Notes under the pieces: generated by a model
Seen by the model: only the letters and a program-made list of their open reading frames with translations
Database searches by the model: none
Told to the model about the DNA's origin: nothing
Shown: piece by piece, positions 1-5,590 of the stretch
Layout: every line of letters starts with the position of its first letter
Position numbering within the stretch: the first letter of the stretch is position 1
Assembly: GCA_028293265.1 (NCBI GenBank)
Contig: JAQGPB010000198.1
Coordinates: 1 to 9,437, forward strand
From: Pedosphaera sp.
GTDB lineage: Bacteria; Verrucomicrobiota; Verrucomicrobiae; Limisphaerales; Pedosphaeraceae
Direction of reading: 5' to 3'
DNA: 9,437 bases
Program-made: the position numbers and the translations under genes

Positions 1-1518
1 CATTTTCAGGCCGAGTTCGCGTTCGGTGACTTGGCCGCGATGGAATTCGGCGACGAGCCGGCCTTCATACATGACGAGGATGCGGTCGGAGAGCGCGAGA
101 ATTTCATCCAGTTCGGAGGAGACGAGCAGGACGCCGGTGCCTTCGTCGCGCGCGCGGACGATGCGGCAGTGGATGAACTCAATCGCGCCGACATCCACGC
201 CGCGCGTCGGTTGGGCGGCGATCAAGATGCTGGGGTGCCGCTGAAATTCTCGCGCCACGATGAGCTTTTGCTGGTTGCCGCCGGAGAGTTTTCCGGCGGG
301 TAAATCCAAATTGGCGGGGCGCACGTCATATTCCAGGATGGCTTGCGCGGCGGTCTGGCCGAGATTTTTTGAATTGAGGAAACCGGCGCGGCTGAAGGTG
401 GATTTGCGCTGGAGGCCAAGGAGAAAATTTTCGCTGACGGGTCGTTCGAGCAGCAGGCCTTCGCGCTGGCGGTCTTCGGGAATGACGGCGACGCCGAGGT
501 CGCGGATTTTCAAGGCGGCCCATGCGGTCACGTCTTGCGCGAGAATTTTGACCGTGCCCGAAGTGCGGCAGGTTTTGTCGCGGGGATGAAGGATGGCTTG
601 CAGAAGTTCGGACTGGCCGTTGCCTTCGACGCCCGCGATGCCGACGATTTCGCCGCGTTGCACGGAGAAACTTACGTTGGAGAGTTTGTGACGGCTGCCC
701 GGCGCGCCAGACAAGGTCAAATTGATGACTTCAATCGCAGGCTCGGCGAGGGGTTTCGCGGCGGGCACGGAAAGGTTGAGCGTCACTTTTCTTCCGACCA
801 TGAGGCTGGCCAATTCTTGCGGGCTGGTCTGCGCGGTTTCCAGTTCGTCGGCCGTTCTGCCCGCGCGAAGGACTGTGACGCGGTCGGTGAAGGCCATCAC
901 CTCGCGGAGCTTGTGCGTGATGAGGAGGATGGTTTTGCCCTCGGCGCGGAGGCGTTGCAAATTGCCGAAGAGGGCGTTGGTTTCCTGGGGCGTGAGGACG
1001 GCGGTGGGTTCATCCAAGATGAGAATGTTCGCGTCGCGATAAAGGAGCTTGAGGATTTCGATGCGCTGCTGGATGCCGACGGGAAGCTGCTCGACGGGCT
1101 GGTTCCAGTCCACGGGGAGGCCGTATTGTTGGGCCAGAGTTTCCAGGCGGGCGCGGCCTTTTTCGCGGTCGATGAATCCCCAGCGACGCGGCTCGGCACC
1201 AAGGAGGATGTTGTCCAGCGCGGAGTATGGGCCGGCGAGCATGAAATGTTGATGGACCATGCCAATGCCGCTGGCGATGGCGTCGAGCGGTGAGGACCAG
1301 GAACATTTTTTGCCGCGAATGAAAATCTCGCCGGTGTCGGGCGGGTAAATGCCGTAGAGCATTTTCATGGCGGTGGATTTGCCAGCTCCGTTTTCGCCGA
1401 CGACGCCGTGGATGGTGCCGGGTTCGACGCGCAGAGTGACACCGGCGTTGGCCACGCAGCCATTGAACTGTTTGGTCAGTTCACGCAACTCGACTGCGGC
1501 GGGTGCGTCAGCGGGCAT
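1..1518 (-). CDS. ABC transporter ATP-binding protein, two ATPase domains, nucleoside/simple-sugar importer type (3' end cut by window edge)
   Basis: This cytoplasmic ATPase would power an importer for purine nucleosides or simple sugars, working with the BMP binding protein upstream. The reading frame is open from ATG at 1518 to base 1 (506 codons, no stop), so only a few C-terminal residues are probably missing; relatives are about 510 residues. The first domain has Walker A GENGAGKST (41-49), Q-loop Q90, signature LPVGIQQR (145-152), Walker B ILILDEP (165-171) and switch H202. The second has a degenerate Walker A, GVEGNGQSE (296-304), an intact signature LSGGNQQK (411-418), and AAQPTRGVD (434-442), where the Walker B acids are replaced. 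One canonical and one degenerate site is usual for the YufO/NupO and RbsA-type group. An in-frame TAA lies 7 codons before the ATG, which fixes the start; no Shine-Dalgarno is visible. Permease genes would be expected beyond the left edge. The exact substrate is not readable from sequence. Confidence 0.93.
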   Translation of the reverse strand, partial: MPADAPAAVELRELTKQFNGCVANAGVTLRVEPGTIHGVVGENGAGKSTAMKMLYGIYPPDTGEIFIRGKKCSWSSPLDAIASGIGMVHQHFMLAGPYSALDNILLGAEPRRWGFIDREKGRARLETLAQQYGLPVDWNQPVEQLPVGIQQRIEILKLLYRDANILILDEPTAVLTPQETNALFGNLQRLRAEGKTILLITHKLREVMAFTDRVTVLRAGRTADELETAQTSPQELASLMVGRKVTLNLSVPAAKPLAEPAIEVINLTLSGAPGSRHKLSNVSFSVQRGEIVGIAGVEGNGQSELLQAILHPRDKTCRTSGTVKILAQDVTAWAALKIRDLGVAVIPEDRQREGLLLERPVSENFLLGLQRKSTFSRAGFLNSKNLGQTAAQAILEYDVRPANLDLPAGKLSGGNQQKLIVAREFQRHPSILIAAQPTRGVDVGAIEFIHCRIVRARDEGTGVLLVSSELDEILALSDRILVMYEGRLVAEFHRGQVTERELGLKM

Positions 1519-1644
1519 TGGGAGGTGATGAATTATTTAAAGGAGAAAACATCGAATGGGAAACCCACACCATGAACCGGGATTTAAACAGAAGCAAACG
1601 AAGGCAAAGAAGGTGGGAGGCGCTGGCAACTTCGGTCGGGGCGG

Positions 1645-1699
1645 TTCCAAGCGAAAGCGGTGTCGCCGCTGCGCTCTGCCACCGCACTCCAAGACTTGG
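1645..1699. repeat. Palindrome-rich dispersed-repeat-like sequence between the transporter genes
   Basis: The 218 bases between the BMP gene and the ATPase gene hold no convincing gene. Within them are nested short inverted repeats: AGCGG/CCGCT around TCGCC, GGTG/CCACC flanking CGCTGCGCTCTG-like sequence, and CCAAG-A-CTTGG at 1689-1699. From memory, stretches of this kind (read on the minus strand as LECGGRAQRRHRF-like nonsense peptide) recur in Verrucomicrobiota intergenic DNA; this was not checked. It separates two genes that are usually almost contiguous. Confidence 0.5.
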
Positions 1700-1736
1700 C
1701 GGAATAGCGGACGGTTCGAGGGTTCAGGGCGCGAGA

Positions 1737-2750
1737 TCACGGTTTTTTGTAATAATCGGGAACGATGATTTTGCCGGCGATGATGTCGGCCTTCAAGTCG
1801 TCGGCGCGTTTGCGGACATCTTCGGTGAGGATTTTGGCGTTGTGTTCGTCGGTCGAATAATCCACGCCCTGGTTGGCGAGGCCGAAATGCTTGACGCCGC
1901 CGGCGAACTTGCCCGCCTTTGCTTCCTCGATGGTCGAGAACACCGCTTCGTCCACGCGCTTGAGCATGCTGGTCAGGACGAGGCCCGGTTTGATCCAGTC
2001 CTGGTTGGAGTCCACGCCGATGGCGAATTTTTTCTTTTCCTCGGCCGCGTCGAACACGCCAAGACCGGAAGCGCCGGCGGCGATGAAGATGATGTCCACG
2101 CCGCTGTCGTATTGGTTGACGGCGAGTTCCTTGCCCTTGGGCGGATTGTTCCACGCCTCGCTGGTCACGCCGACGTAATTGGCAGTGACCGAAATCTGCG
2201 GGTTGATTTTTTTCGCGCCGGCTTCGTAGCCCATTTCAAAACGGCGGATGAGCGGAATGTCCATGCCGCCGACGAAGCCGATTTTGCCCGTCTTGCTGGT
2301 CAGCGCGGCGATGGCGCCGATGACGTAGGAGCCTTCGTGCTCCTCGAAGAGCAGCGAGCGGACGTTCGGCAGGTCCACCTGCGAATCCACGATGGCGAAA
2401 TGCTTTTGGGGAAATTGGGCGGCGACTTTTTTGACCGCTTCCTTTTGCGAGAAGCCGATGCCGATGATGATGTCAAAATCACGCTGGGCAAAGGCGCGCA
2501 GGAGCGATTCGTAGGCGTTGTCATCGGCGGCCTCGGTGAATTTGAGGAAGATGCCGAGTTTATTTTTGGCCTCGGTTGCGCCCTGATAAGCGGAGGAGTT
2601 GAACGATTTGTCATCCTTGCCGCCGCGGTCCAGCACGAGGCCGACTTTGAATTGCGCCAGCGCGGGTTGCGAGGAAAGCAGAAGCAAGGCGGCGAACAAA
2701 ACCAAGGCCCGGACGCCCGTGCTTTGGAAAACGGCAAAGAACCTTCGCAT
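1737..2750 (-). CDS. BMP-family substrate-binding protein of an ABC importer (purine nucleoside type)
   Basis: This is the extracytoplasmic ligand-binding component that delivers substrate, most likely purine nucleosides, to the ABC importer whose ATPase lies just downstream. It has 337 residues, normal for the family. A signal peptide covers about residues 1-32: basic MRR, a hydrophobic stretch ALVLFAALLLL, and an ALA-Q cleavage site. There is no lipobox cysteine, so it is probably secreted to the periplasm rather than lipid-anchored as in PnrA/TmpC or BmpA. Family hallmarks are GGKDDKSFN (43-51), GFVGGMDIPLIRRFEMGY in the middle, VDIIFIAAGASGLGVFDAA, and the GVDSNQDW stretch that lines the ligand site in known structures. 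A purine-rich AAGGGGG lies 5 bases before the ATG (2756-2762), a good Shine-Dalgarno site that supports this start. The ligand is inferred from the family; some members bind other molecules. Confidence 0.93.
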   Translation of the reverse strand: MRRFFAVFQSTGVRALVLFAALLLLSSQPALAQFKVGLVLDRGGKDDKSFNSSAYQGATEAKNKLGIFLKFTEAADDNAYESLLRAFAQRDFDIIIGIGFSQKEAVKKVAAQFPQKHFAIVDSQVDLPNVRSLLFEEHEGSYVIGAIAALTSKTGKIGFVGGMDIPLIRRFEMGYEAGAKKINPQISVTANYVGVTSEAWNNPPKGKELAVNQYDSGVDIIFIAAGASGLGVFDAAEEKKKFAIGVDSNQDWIKPGLVLTSMLKRVDEAVFSTIEEAKAGKFAGGVKHFGLANQGVDYSTDEHNAKILTEDVRKRADDLKADIIAGKIIVPDYYKKP

Positions 2751-2755
2751 AATTG

Positions 2756-2762
2756 CCCCCTT
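2756..2762 (-). promoter_or_regulatory. Shine-Dalgarno site of the BMP gene
   Basis: Read on the minus strand this is AAGGGGG followed by CAATT and then ATG. It is the clearest ribosome binding site in the window; most other genes here lack one. Confidence 0.6.
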
Positions 2763-2814
2763 TTCTAGGCGGAAAGCCGCGCAGGGTCAAGGTGCGGATG
2801 AAGAACGGTTGGGA

Positions 2815-2842
2815 AACATCGAACATCGAACATCCAACATCG
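2815..2842. repeat. Tandem heptamer array, four units of AACATCG
   Basis: Units at 2815-2821, 2822-2828, 2829-2835 and 2836-2842 read AACATCG, AACATCG, AACATCC, AACATCG. It lies in the gap between the secreted-protein gene and the BMP gene, both on the minus strand. Arrays of this type (read as TSNIEH peptide repeats) are, as I recall, common filler in Verrucomicrobiota and Planctomycetes intergenic DNA. Confidence 0.85.
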
Positions 2843-2854
2843 AATAGCCGAATT

Positions 2855-2872
2855 GTCAGGTCGTCGCCTGAC
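2855..2872. repeat. Short inverted repeat downstream of the secreted-protein gene
   Basis: GTCAGG (2855-2860) and CCTGAC (2867-2872) form a 6-bp stem with a 6-base loop. It lies about 35 bases after the stop of the secreted-protein gene on the minus strand. No run of T follows, so it is not a good intrinsic terminator. Confidence 0.4.
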
Positions 2873-2906
2873 TTCGATGTTTTTGGGAATGGGAAGGAAG
2901 GCCGGC

Positions 2907-3374
2907 CTACGGATGCGTCAGGCGGAAGAATTGATTGCCGCTGACCGGGAGGGTCACGGTGTTGGAACCGCCGATCACGGTGATGGGAAAGGTGGTGGTG
3001 TTCACGTTGACCCAGTTCGTGCTGGCCGGGTTCGCGCTTTGCTGCGGGGTGAAACCGGTGAACGCCGACGGCCAGGACAAAACCGCGGTGGTGGTATTGT
3101 TGGTCGTGCGGAGGGTGAGGAAGGGCGAGCCGGGCGTCTGCACGGCGGCGATGATGCCCCAGAAACCGCCGGTCAAGGAATAAGGCCCGCCGACAAGAGT
3201 TCCGGCATCGGGCTGGCCGATGGTGCCGGAGACAGTATAAACACTGCCGGTGCTCGTGCCGCCGCCGCCGGCGATTTTATACCACGAAATATCGTAGGTT
3301 TGCGCATGGCTGTTCATCGCCAAGCCGAGAAACAGGCTGGCGGCCAAAAGCAGGAGCAGAGTTGAGCGTCTCAT
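2907..3374 (-). CDS. Small secreted protein of a Verrucomicrobiota-type family, function unknown
   Basis: The protein has 155 residues. The N-terminus is a clear Sec signal peptide: MRR, then a leucine/alanine core, with cleavage predicted at SHA-Q (24/25). The mature part opens with YDISWYKIAGGGGTSTGS (27-44), then YTVSGTIGQPDAG (46-58) and PYSLTGGFWG (64-73). I recognise this pattern as a recurrent motif in predicted exported proteins of Verrucomicrobiota and Planctomycetes, often at the end of larger surface proteins. The second half is Thr/Asn-rich and beta-like, with SWP (100-102), STNWVNV (118-124) and a closing FFRLTHP, which resembles the small beta-sandwich tails of such proteins. 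No catalytic residues are apparent. It is probably an extracellular or cell-surface beta-rich protein. The TAG stop lies inside the palindrome AGGCCGGCCT (2899-2908). No Shine-Dalgarno is seen. Confidence 0.8.
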   Translation of the reverse strand: MRRSTLLLLLAASLFLGLAMNSHAQTYDISWYKIAGGGGTSTGSVYTVSGTIGQPDAGTLVGGPYSLTGGFWGIIAAVQTPGSPFLTLRTTNNTTTAVLSWPSAFTGFTPQQSANPASTNWVNVNTTTFPITVIGGSNTVTLPVSGNQFFRLTHP

Positions 3375-3414
3375 AGGCAGAGGGAGACTGGCTTAATTGG
3401 TGGGAAATGGCAAG

Positions 3415-3434
3415 CAATTAATGGCAATTAATGG
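3415..3434. repeat. Perfect 10-bp direct duplication in the 5' region of the secreted-protein gene
   Basis: CAATTAATGG occurs twice in tandem (3415-3424 and 3425-3434), about 40 bases upstream of the ATG at 3374. Each unit contains the near-palindromic ATTAAT. It may be a tandem protein-binding site in the promoter or simply a slippage duplication. Confidence 0.5.
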
Positions 3435-3448
3435 CCTGAAAAAATGGC

Positions 3449-3838
3449 TCAAACGAGCGGTTTTTTCCAAATGGGCACGACGCGTTTCATTTCGTCAATG
3501 AGCCATTGGCCGGCGGCGAAGGCTTCGCCGCGATGGGGGGCGACAATTTCAACCCAGAGCGACGGCTCATTGATCTTCACCTGGCCGAGTCGGTGGACGA
3601 GGCGGACGGACTCGACGGGCCAGCGTTTCTCGATTTCATCGAACAGCAGGCCAAACTGATGTTCGGCCATGCGTTGGAAGGACTCGTATTCGATGGCTTG
3701 TATGGGAGCGCCCGACTCGGTGTCGCGGACGACGCCGGTGAAATACACCGCCGCGCCCATGCCGCCGGACATGGTTCGCTGGCTGACCAGCGACGGCTCG
3801 TTGATCGGTTCGGTGGTGATGAGGAGCTGGCGTTTCAT
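3449..3838 (-). CDS. moaE: Molybdopterin synthase catalytic subunit MoaE
   Basis: MoaE is the large subunit of molybdopterin synthase. With thiocarboxylated MoaD it inserts two sulfurs into precursor Z (cyclic pyranopterin monophosphate) to make molybdopterin in the cytoplasm. I start it at ATG 3838, giving 129 residues. Longer frames upstream only read through moaD out of frame, and the ATGA overlap with moaD fits this start. Seen: GAAVYFTGVVRD (28-39), AIEYESFQRMAEHQ (48-61), VHRLGQVKINE (81-91), then APHRGEAFAAGQWLIDEMK (100-118) and VPIWKK (121-126). K118 and K125 fit the two catalytic lysines (K119 and K126 in E. coli), and H102-R103 the conserved HR pair. It ends soon after PIWKK, without the longer tail of E. 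coli MoaE (about 150 residues). MoaA, MoaB and MoaC are not in the window. Confidence 0.95.
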   Translation of the reverse strand: MKRQLLITTEPINEPSLVSQRTMSGGMGAAVYFTGVVRDTESGAPIQAIEYESFQRMAEHQFGLLFDEIEKRWPVESVRLVHRLGQVKINEPSLWVEIVAPHRGEAFAAGQWLIDEMKRVVPIWKKPLV

Positions 3839-4080
3839 CCGCCTTGCACGGGTGGAAAGAGCGAGACTTCGTCGCCCGGTTTCAAAACATAATCGCGGCC
3901 CTGATACTCGACACCGACGGCGACCAAGGTGGAATTTTTCAAAGCGGCCCATTTCGGAAACTGCGCGCCGACGAGCAGGAGCAAATCATTGAGCGTGGCG
4001 CCATCGGCCAGCGTCGCGGTGGTTTCGGCGCAACCGGCCACGTCTTTGAAATAGGAATAAAAATGGACGGAGACCTGCAT
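3835..4080 (-). CDS. moaD: Molybdopterin synthase sulfur carrier subunit MoaD
   Basis: This is an 81-residue ubiquitin-like sulfur carrier. Its C-terminal Gly-Gly is adenylated by MoeB, converted to a thiocarboxylate, and donates sulfur to precursor Z inside MoaE. The frame starts MQVSVHFYSYFKDVAG and ends PGDEVSLFPPVQGG, with the diagnostic GG as the last two residues. The length is typical. An in-frame ATG 25 codons upstream (4155) exists, but the intervening codons cross the heptamer array and encode repeat nonsense (IRNPQSAIRN), so I choose ATG 4080. The stop overlaps the moaE start as ATGA, implying coupled translation and one-to-one production of the two subunits. No Shine-Dalgarno precedes it; the heptamer array occupies that position. 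Confidence 0.95.
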   Translation of the reverse strand: MQVSVHFYSYFKDVAGCAETTATLADGATLNDLLLLVGAQFPKWAALKNSTLVAVGVEYQGRDYVLKPGDEVSLFPPVQGG

Positions 4081-4086
4081 CAGGGA

Positions 4087-4121
4087 ATTGCGGATTGCGG
4101 ATTGCGGATTGCGGATTGGGG
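4087..4121. repeat. Tandem heptamer array (ATTGCGG x4 plus one variant) at the 5' end of moaD
   Basis: Four exact ATTGCGG units (4087-4093, 4094-4100, 4101-4107, 4108-4114) are followed by ATTGGGG (4115-4121). The array starts only 6 bases upstream of the moaD ATG, where a ribosome binding site would lie. It is the same unit length and copy number as the AACATCG array at 2815-2842 but a different sequence. Confidence 0.9.
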
Positions 4122-4223
4122 AAGGAAAAGCGTCGGCTTGCGGTGGGCGCGGCAAGGCACACGGCTTGCAGGTCGCAAATTGATTATGCCGCCCTTATGG
4201 GACTTGGGATCATTGAACGTTGA

Positions 4224-4344
4224 TTCTACAAATATGGCGCTCCTACGGAGCTTGAGAAAGGCAATCGTTGCAGCAAGCTCCGTAGGAGCGCCATGTTTAT
4301 AGAAAGCAAGCGCAACACCTCTGCAAGCTCCGTAGGAGCGGCAT
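4224..4344. repeat. Dispersed palindromic repeat: an inverted pair of about 31 bp and a third copy
   Basis: The 340-base gap between hpt and moaD holds no gene. Copy A (4224-4254) contains GCGCTCCTACGGAGCTTG. Copy B (4274-4304) is its reverse complement over 31 positions with two mismatches; the inner 21 bp (4234-4254 against 4274-4294) match perfectly across a 19-base loop. Copy C (4324-4344) repeats the core of B in the same direction with one change (GCGCC to GCGGC). Within each core, GCTCC-TAC-GGAGC is itself palindromic. As I recall, this GCTCCTACGGAGC motif is frequent between genes of Verrucomicrobiota. No transposase gene is present here. Confidence 0.85.
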
Positions 4345-4420
4345 GAATCCAAATTTTTTGCCCGCATGGAACGCTGCGATTTCATGCGCATGCCGATATC
4401 GCTGTTCTGAAAACATTCAT

Positions 4421-5065
4421 TCACGGACGGTCTTTTTTCGATTTTTTGCGCACGGGTTTAATGGCGCGCTTCGCGGCTTGTTTATACATCTGCGGATGAA
4501 GCACGCCGACGAACGGGAGGTTGCGGTAGCGCTCGGCGAAGTCCAGGCCGTAACCGACCACGAAGAAATCCGGGATTTCAAAGCCCACATAATCAGCCTG
4601 CACAGGTTCGACGCGGCGCGCAGTTTTGTCCAGCAGCACGCAGGTCTTGATGCGCCGGGGTTTCAGGGCGCGAAGCTTGGCGAGCACTTTGAAAAGGGTT
4701 TTGCCGGTGTCCAGAATGTCATCCACCAACAGCACGTCGCGCCCGCGGACGTCCAGGCGCAATTCCTTGGTGAAGACCAGTTCGCCGGATTCGGTGCCCA
4801 ATCCGTAGCTGGAGACACCCATGAAATCCAGGCGCAATGGCAGTGAAAAATGGCGGATCAAATCGGCCAGAAACATCACCGTGCCGTTGAGCAGGGAGAC
4901 GACCACCATTTCGCGACCGCGAAAATCATGCTCGATTTCAATCGAGAGTTCGCGGATGCGCCGGGCGATCTGGGCATCGCTGATCAGCACGCGTTCAACC
5001 TCGCGGTGCCAGCGCGCGGGCACGGGTGGGGAGCGCAGGGATGGAACGGCGGGCGCGGTTTTCAT
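4421..5065 (-). CDS. hpt: Hypoxanthine(-guanine) phosphoribosyltransferase
   Basis: This cytoplasmic purine-salvage enzyme joins hypoxanthine (and usually guanine) to PRPP to give IMP or GMP plus pyrophosphate. The 13-residue PRPP-binding signature is complete: VLLVDDILDTGKT (111-123). Also seen: LLNGTVMFLADL (58-69) with the PPi-loop region, FMGVSSYG (81-88) carrying the Ser-Tyr of the mobile active-site loop, a base-pocket Lys in LLDKTARR (144-151), and DYVGFEIPDFFVVGYGLDF (158-176). I start at ATG 5065, giving 214 residues, rather than at ATG 5167, because the extra 34 residues look unlike protein and conservation begins later. The protein is still about 30 residues longer than typical Hpt (about 180): it has a Pro-rich N-terminal segment and a basic tail KPVRKKSKKDRP. 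Its product would connect with nucleoside uptake by the transporter at 1-2750. Confidence 0.94.
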   Translation of the reverse strand: MKTAPAVPSLRSPPVPARWHREVERVLISDAQIARRIRELSIEIEHDFRGREMVVVSLLNGTVMFLADLIRHFSLPLRLDFMGVSSYGLGTESGELVFTKELRLDVRGRDVLLVDDILDTGKTLFKVLAKLRALKPRRIKTCVLLDKTARRVEPVQADYVGFEIPDFFVVGYGLDFAERYRNLPFVGVLHPQMYKQAAKRAIKPVRKKSKKDRP

Positions 5066-5143
5066 TTTTTTGGGCAAGCAAACATCATGCAAGAATTGTA
5101 GGCGACGGCTTGAAGTTGTCCAGCGTCCAAAGTCTTTGTAGCA

Positions 5144-5171
5144 AAAAATGGATCTGCTCACTTCCATTTTT
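5144..5171. repeat. AT-rich hairpin in the divergent hpt / 5210 promoter region
   Basis: AAAAATGGA (5144-5152) and TCCATTTTT (5163-5171) make a perfect 9-bp stem with a 10-base loop. It lies between two divergent genes. It could be an operator or a weak bidirectional terminator-like stem; the sequence does not decide. Confidence 0.35.
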
Positions 5172-5209
5172 CCTACTTAGCCAATCGCCGAATCTGCCGA
5201 TACCTTTCC

Positions 5210-5545
5210 ATGAAAGTGATCGTTCAAAATATCGCGGCCCGGCAGTTCCTCGCGGCGGATGGCCGGTGGGTCGCCAACAAGGCCGAGGCCCGGGATTTCT
5301 TCACCCTGTTGCGCGCCTACAACTTTGCCCAACTGAATACCTCCGTCCGTTTCCGCGTGCTATTGCATTGTACGGACGATGGTTACTCCGCCAGCATTGT
5401 TGAAGGCGAGGGGATGGCTCAGGCAAAGAAGGAAACTCATTGCGCCTCCGCGGCCACAGGCTCGCGTCGTCCCTCAAAGAGCGAACCATCGAGCAGGTTT
5501 GATTGGACAGCAAGTCTCGACCAGTCGCGCTTTCACCTGAACTGA
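5210..5545 (+). CDS. Small hypothetical protein, conserved-looking N-terminal part with a possibly non-native tail
   Basis: The frame encodes 111 residues. The first 68 look like a compact domain: MKVIVQNIAARQFLAADGRW, then KAEARDFFTLLRAYNFA (24-40) and RFRVLLHCTDDGYSASIVEG (48-67). I recall small Verrucomicrobiota proteins of this pattern (a strand, an Asp-Gly-x-Trp turn, an Ala-x-Asp-Phe helix, then a strand), but no function is known to me. From about residue 70 on the composition changes to Ser/Arg/Ala-rich with no evident fold, so the original stop may have been lost by a frameshift, or the C-terminus may be disordered. There are no signal peptide or membrane segments. The gene is divergent from hpt and converges with the SeqA-like gene 45 bases away. 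No Shine-Dalgarno is evident. Confidence 0.6.
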   Translation: MKVIVQNIAARQFLAADGRWVANKAEARDFFTLLRAYNFAQLNTSVRFRVLLHCTDDGYSASIVEGEGMAQAKKETHCASAATGSRRPSKSEPSSRFDWTASLDQSRFHLN

Positions 5546-5590
5546 GCGGCGGACGAATGATAGCAACGCGGCTTTTAAGCTTCCAAATCC

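Noticed and set aside
535..1293. Plus-strand open frame of 252 codons
   Set aside because: It is antisense to the ABC ATPase, which has both Walker and signature motifs in one unbroken frame on the minus strand.
1519..1526. CCTCCC directly before the ATGs of the ABC ATPase and the acetyltransferase (7834-7840), resembling the anti-Shine-Dalgarno sequence
   Set aside because: Only two genes show it, it cannot pair with 16S rRNA in the usual way, and CCTCC is common in GC-rich DNA; taken as coincidence.
1503..2768. Long plus-strand open frame of 421 codons
   Set aside because: It is antisense to the BMP gene, whose protein has a signal peptide and family motifs. The plus-strand translation is a low-complexity Asp/Gly/Val/Phe mirror of GC-rich coding DNA.
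3839..3952. Longer moaE start at 3952 adding 38 residues
   Set aside because: The extra part reads through moaD out of frame, and the ATGA overlap and family length support ATG 3838.
4087..4344. CRISPR array
   Set aside because: Units are 7-base tandem or palindromic copies without regular unique spacers, and no cas genes are present.
5066..5167. Longer hpt start at 5167
   Set aside because: The added 34 residues do not resemble the family and would push the protein far beyond its usual length; the region holds the divergent promoter and an AT-rich hairpin.
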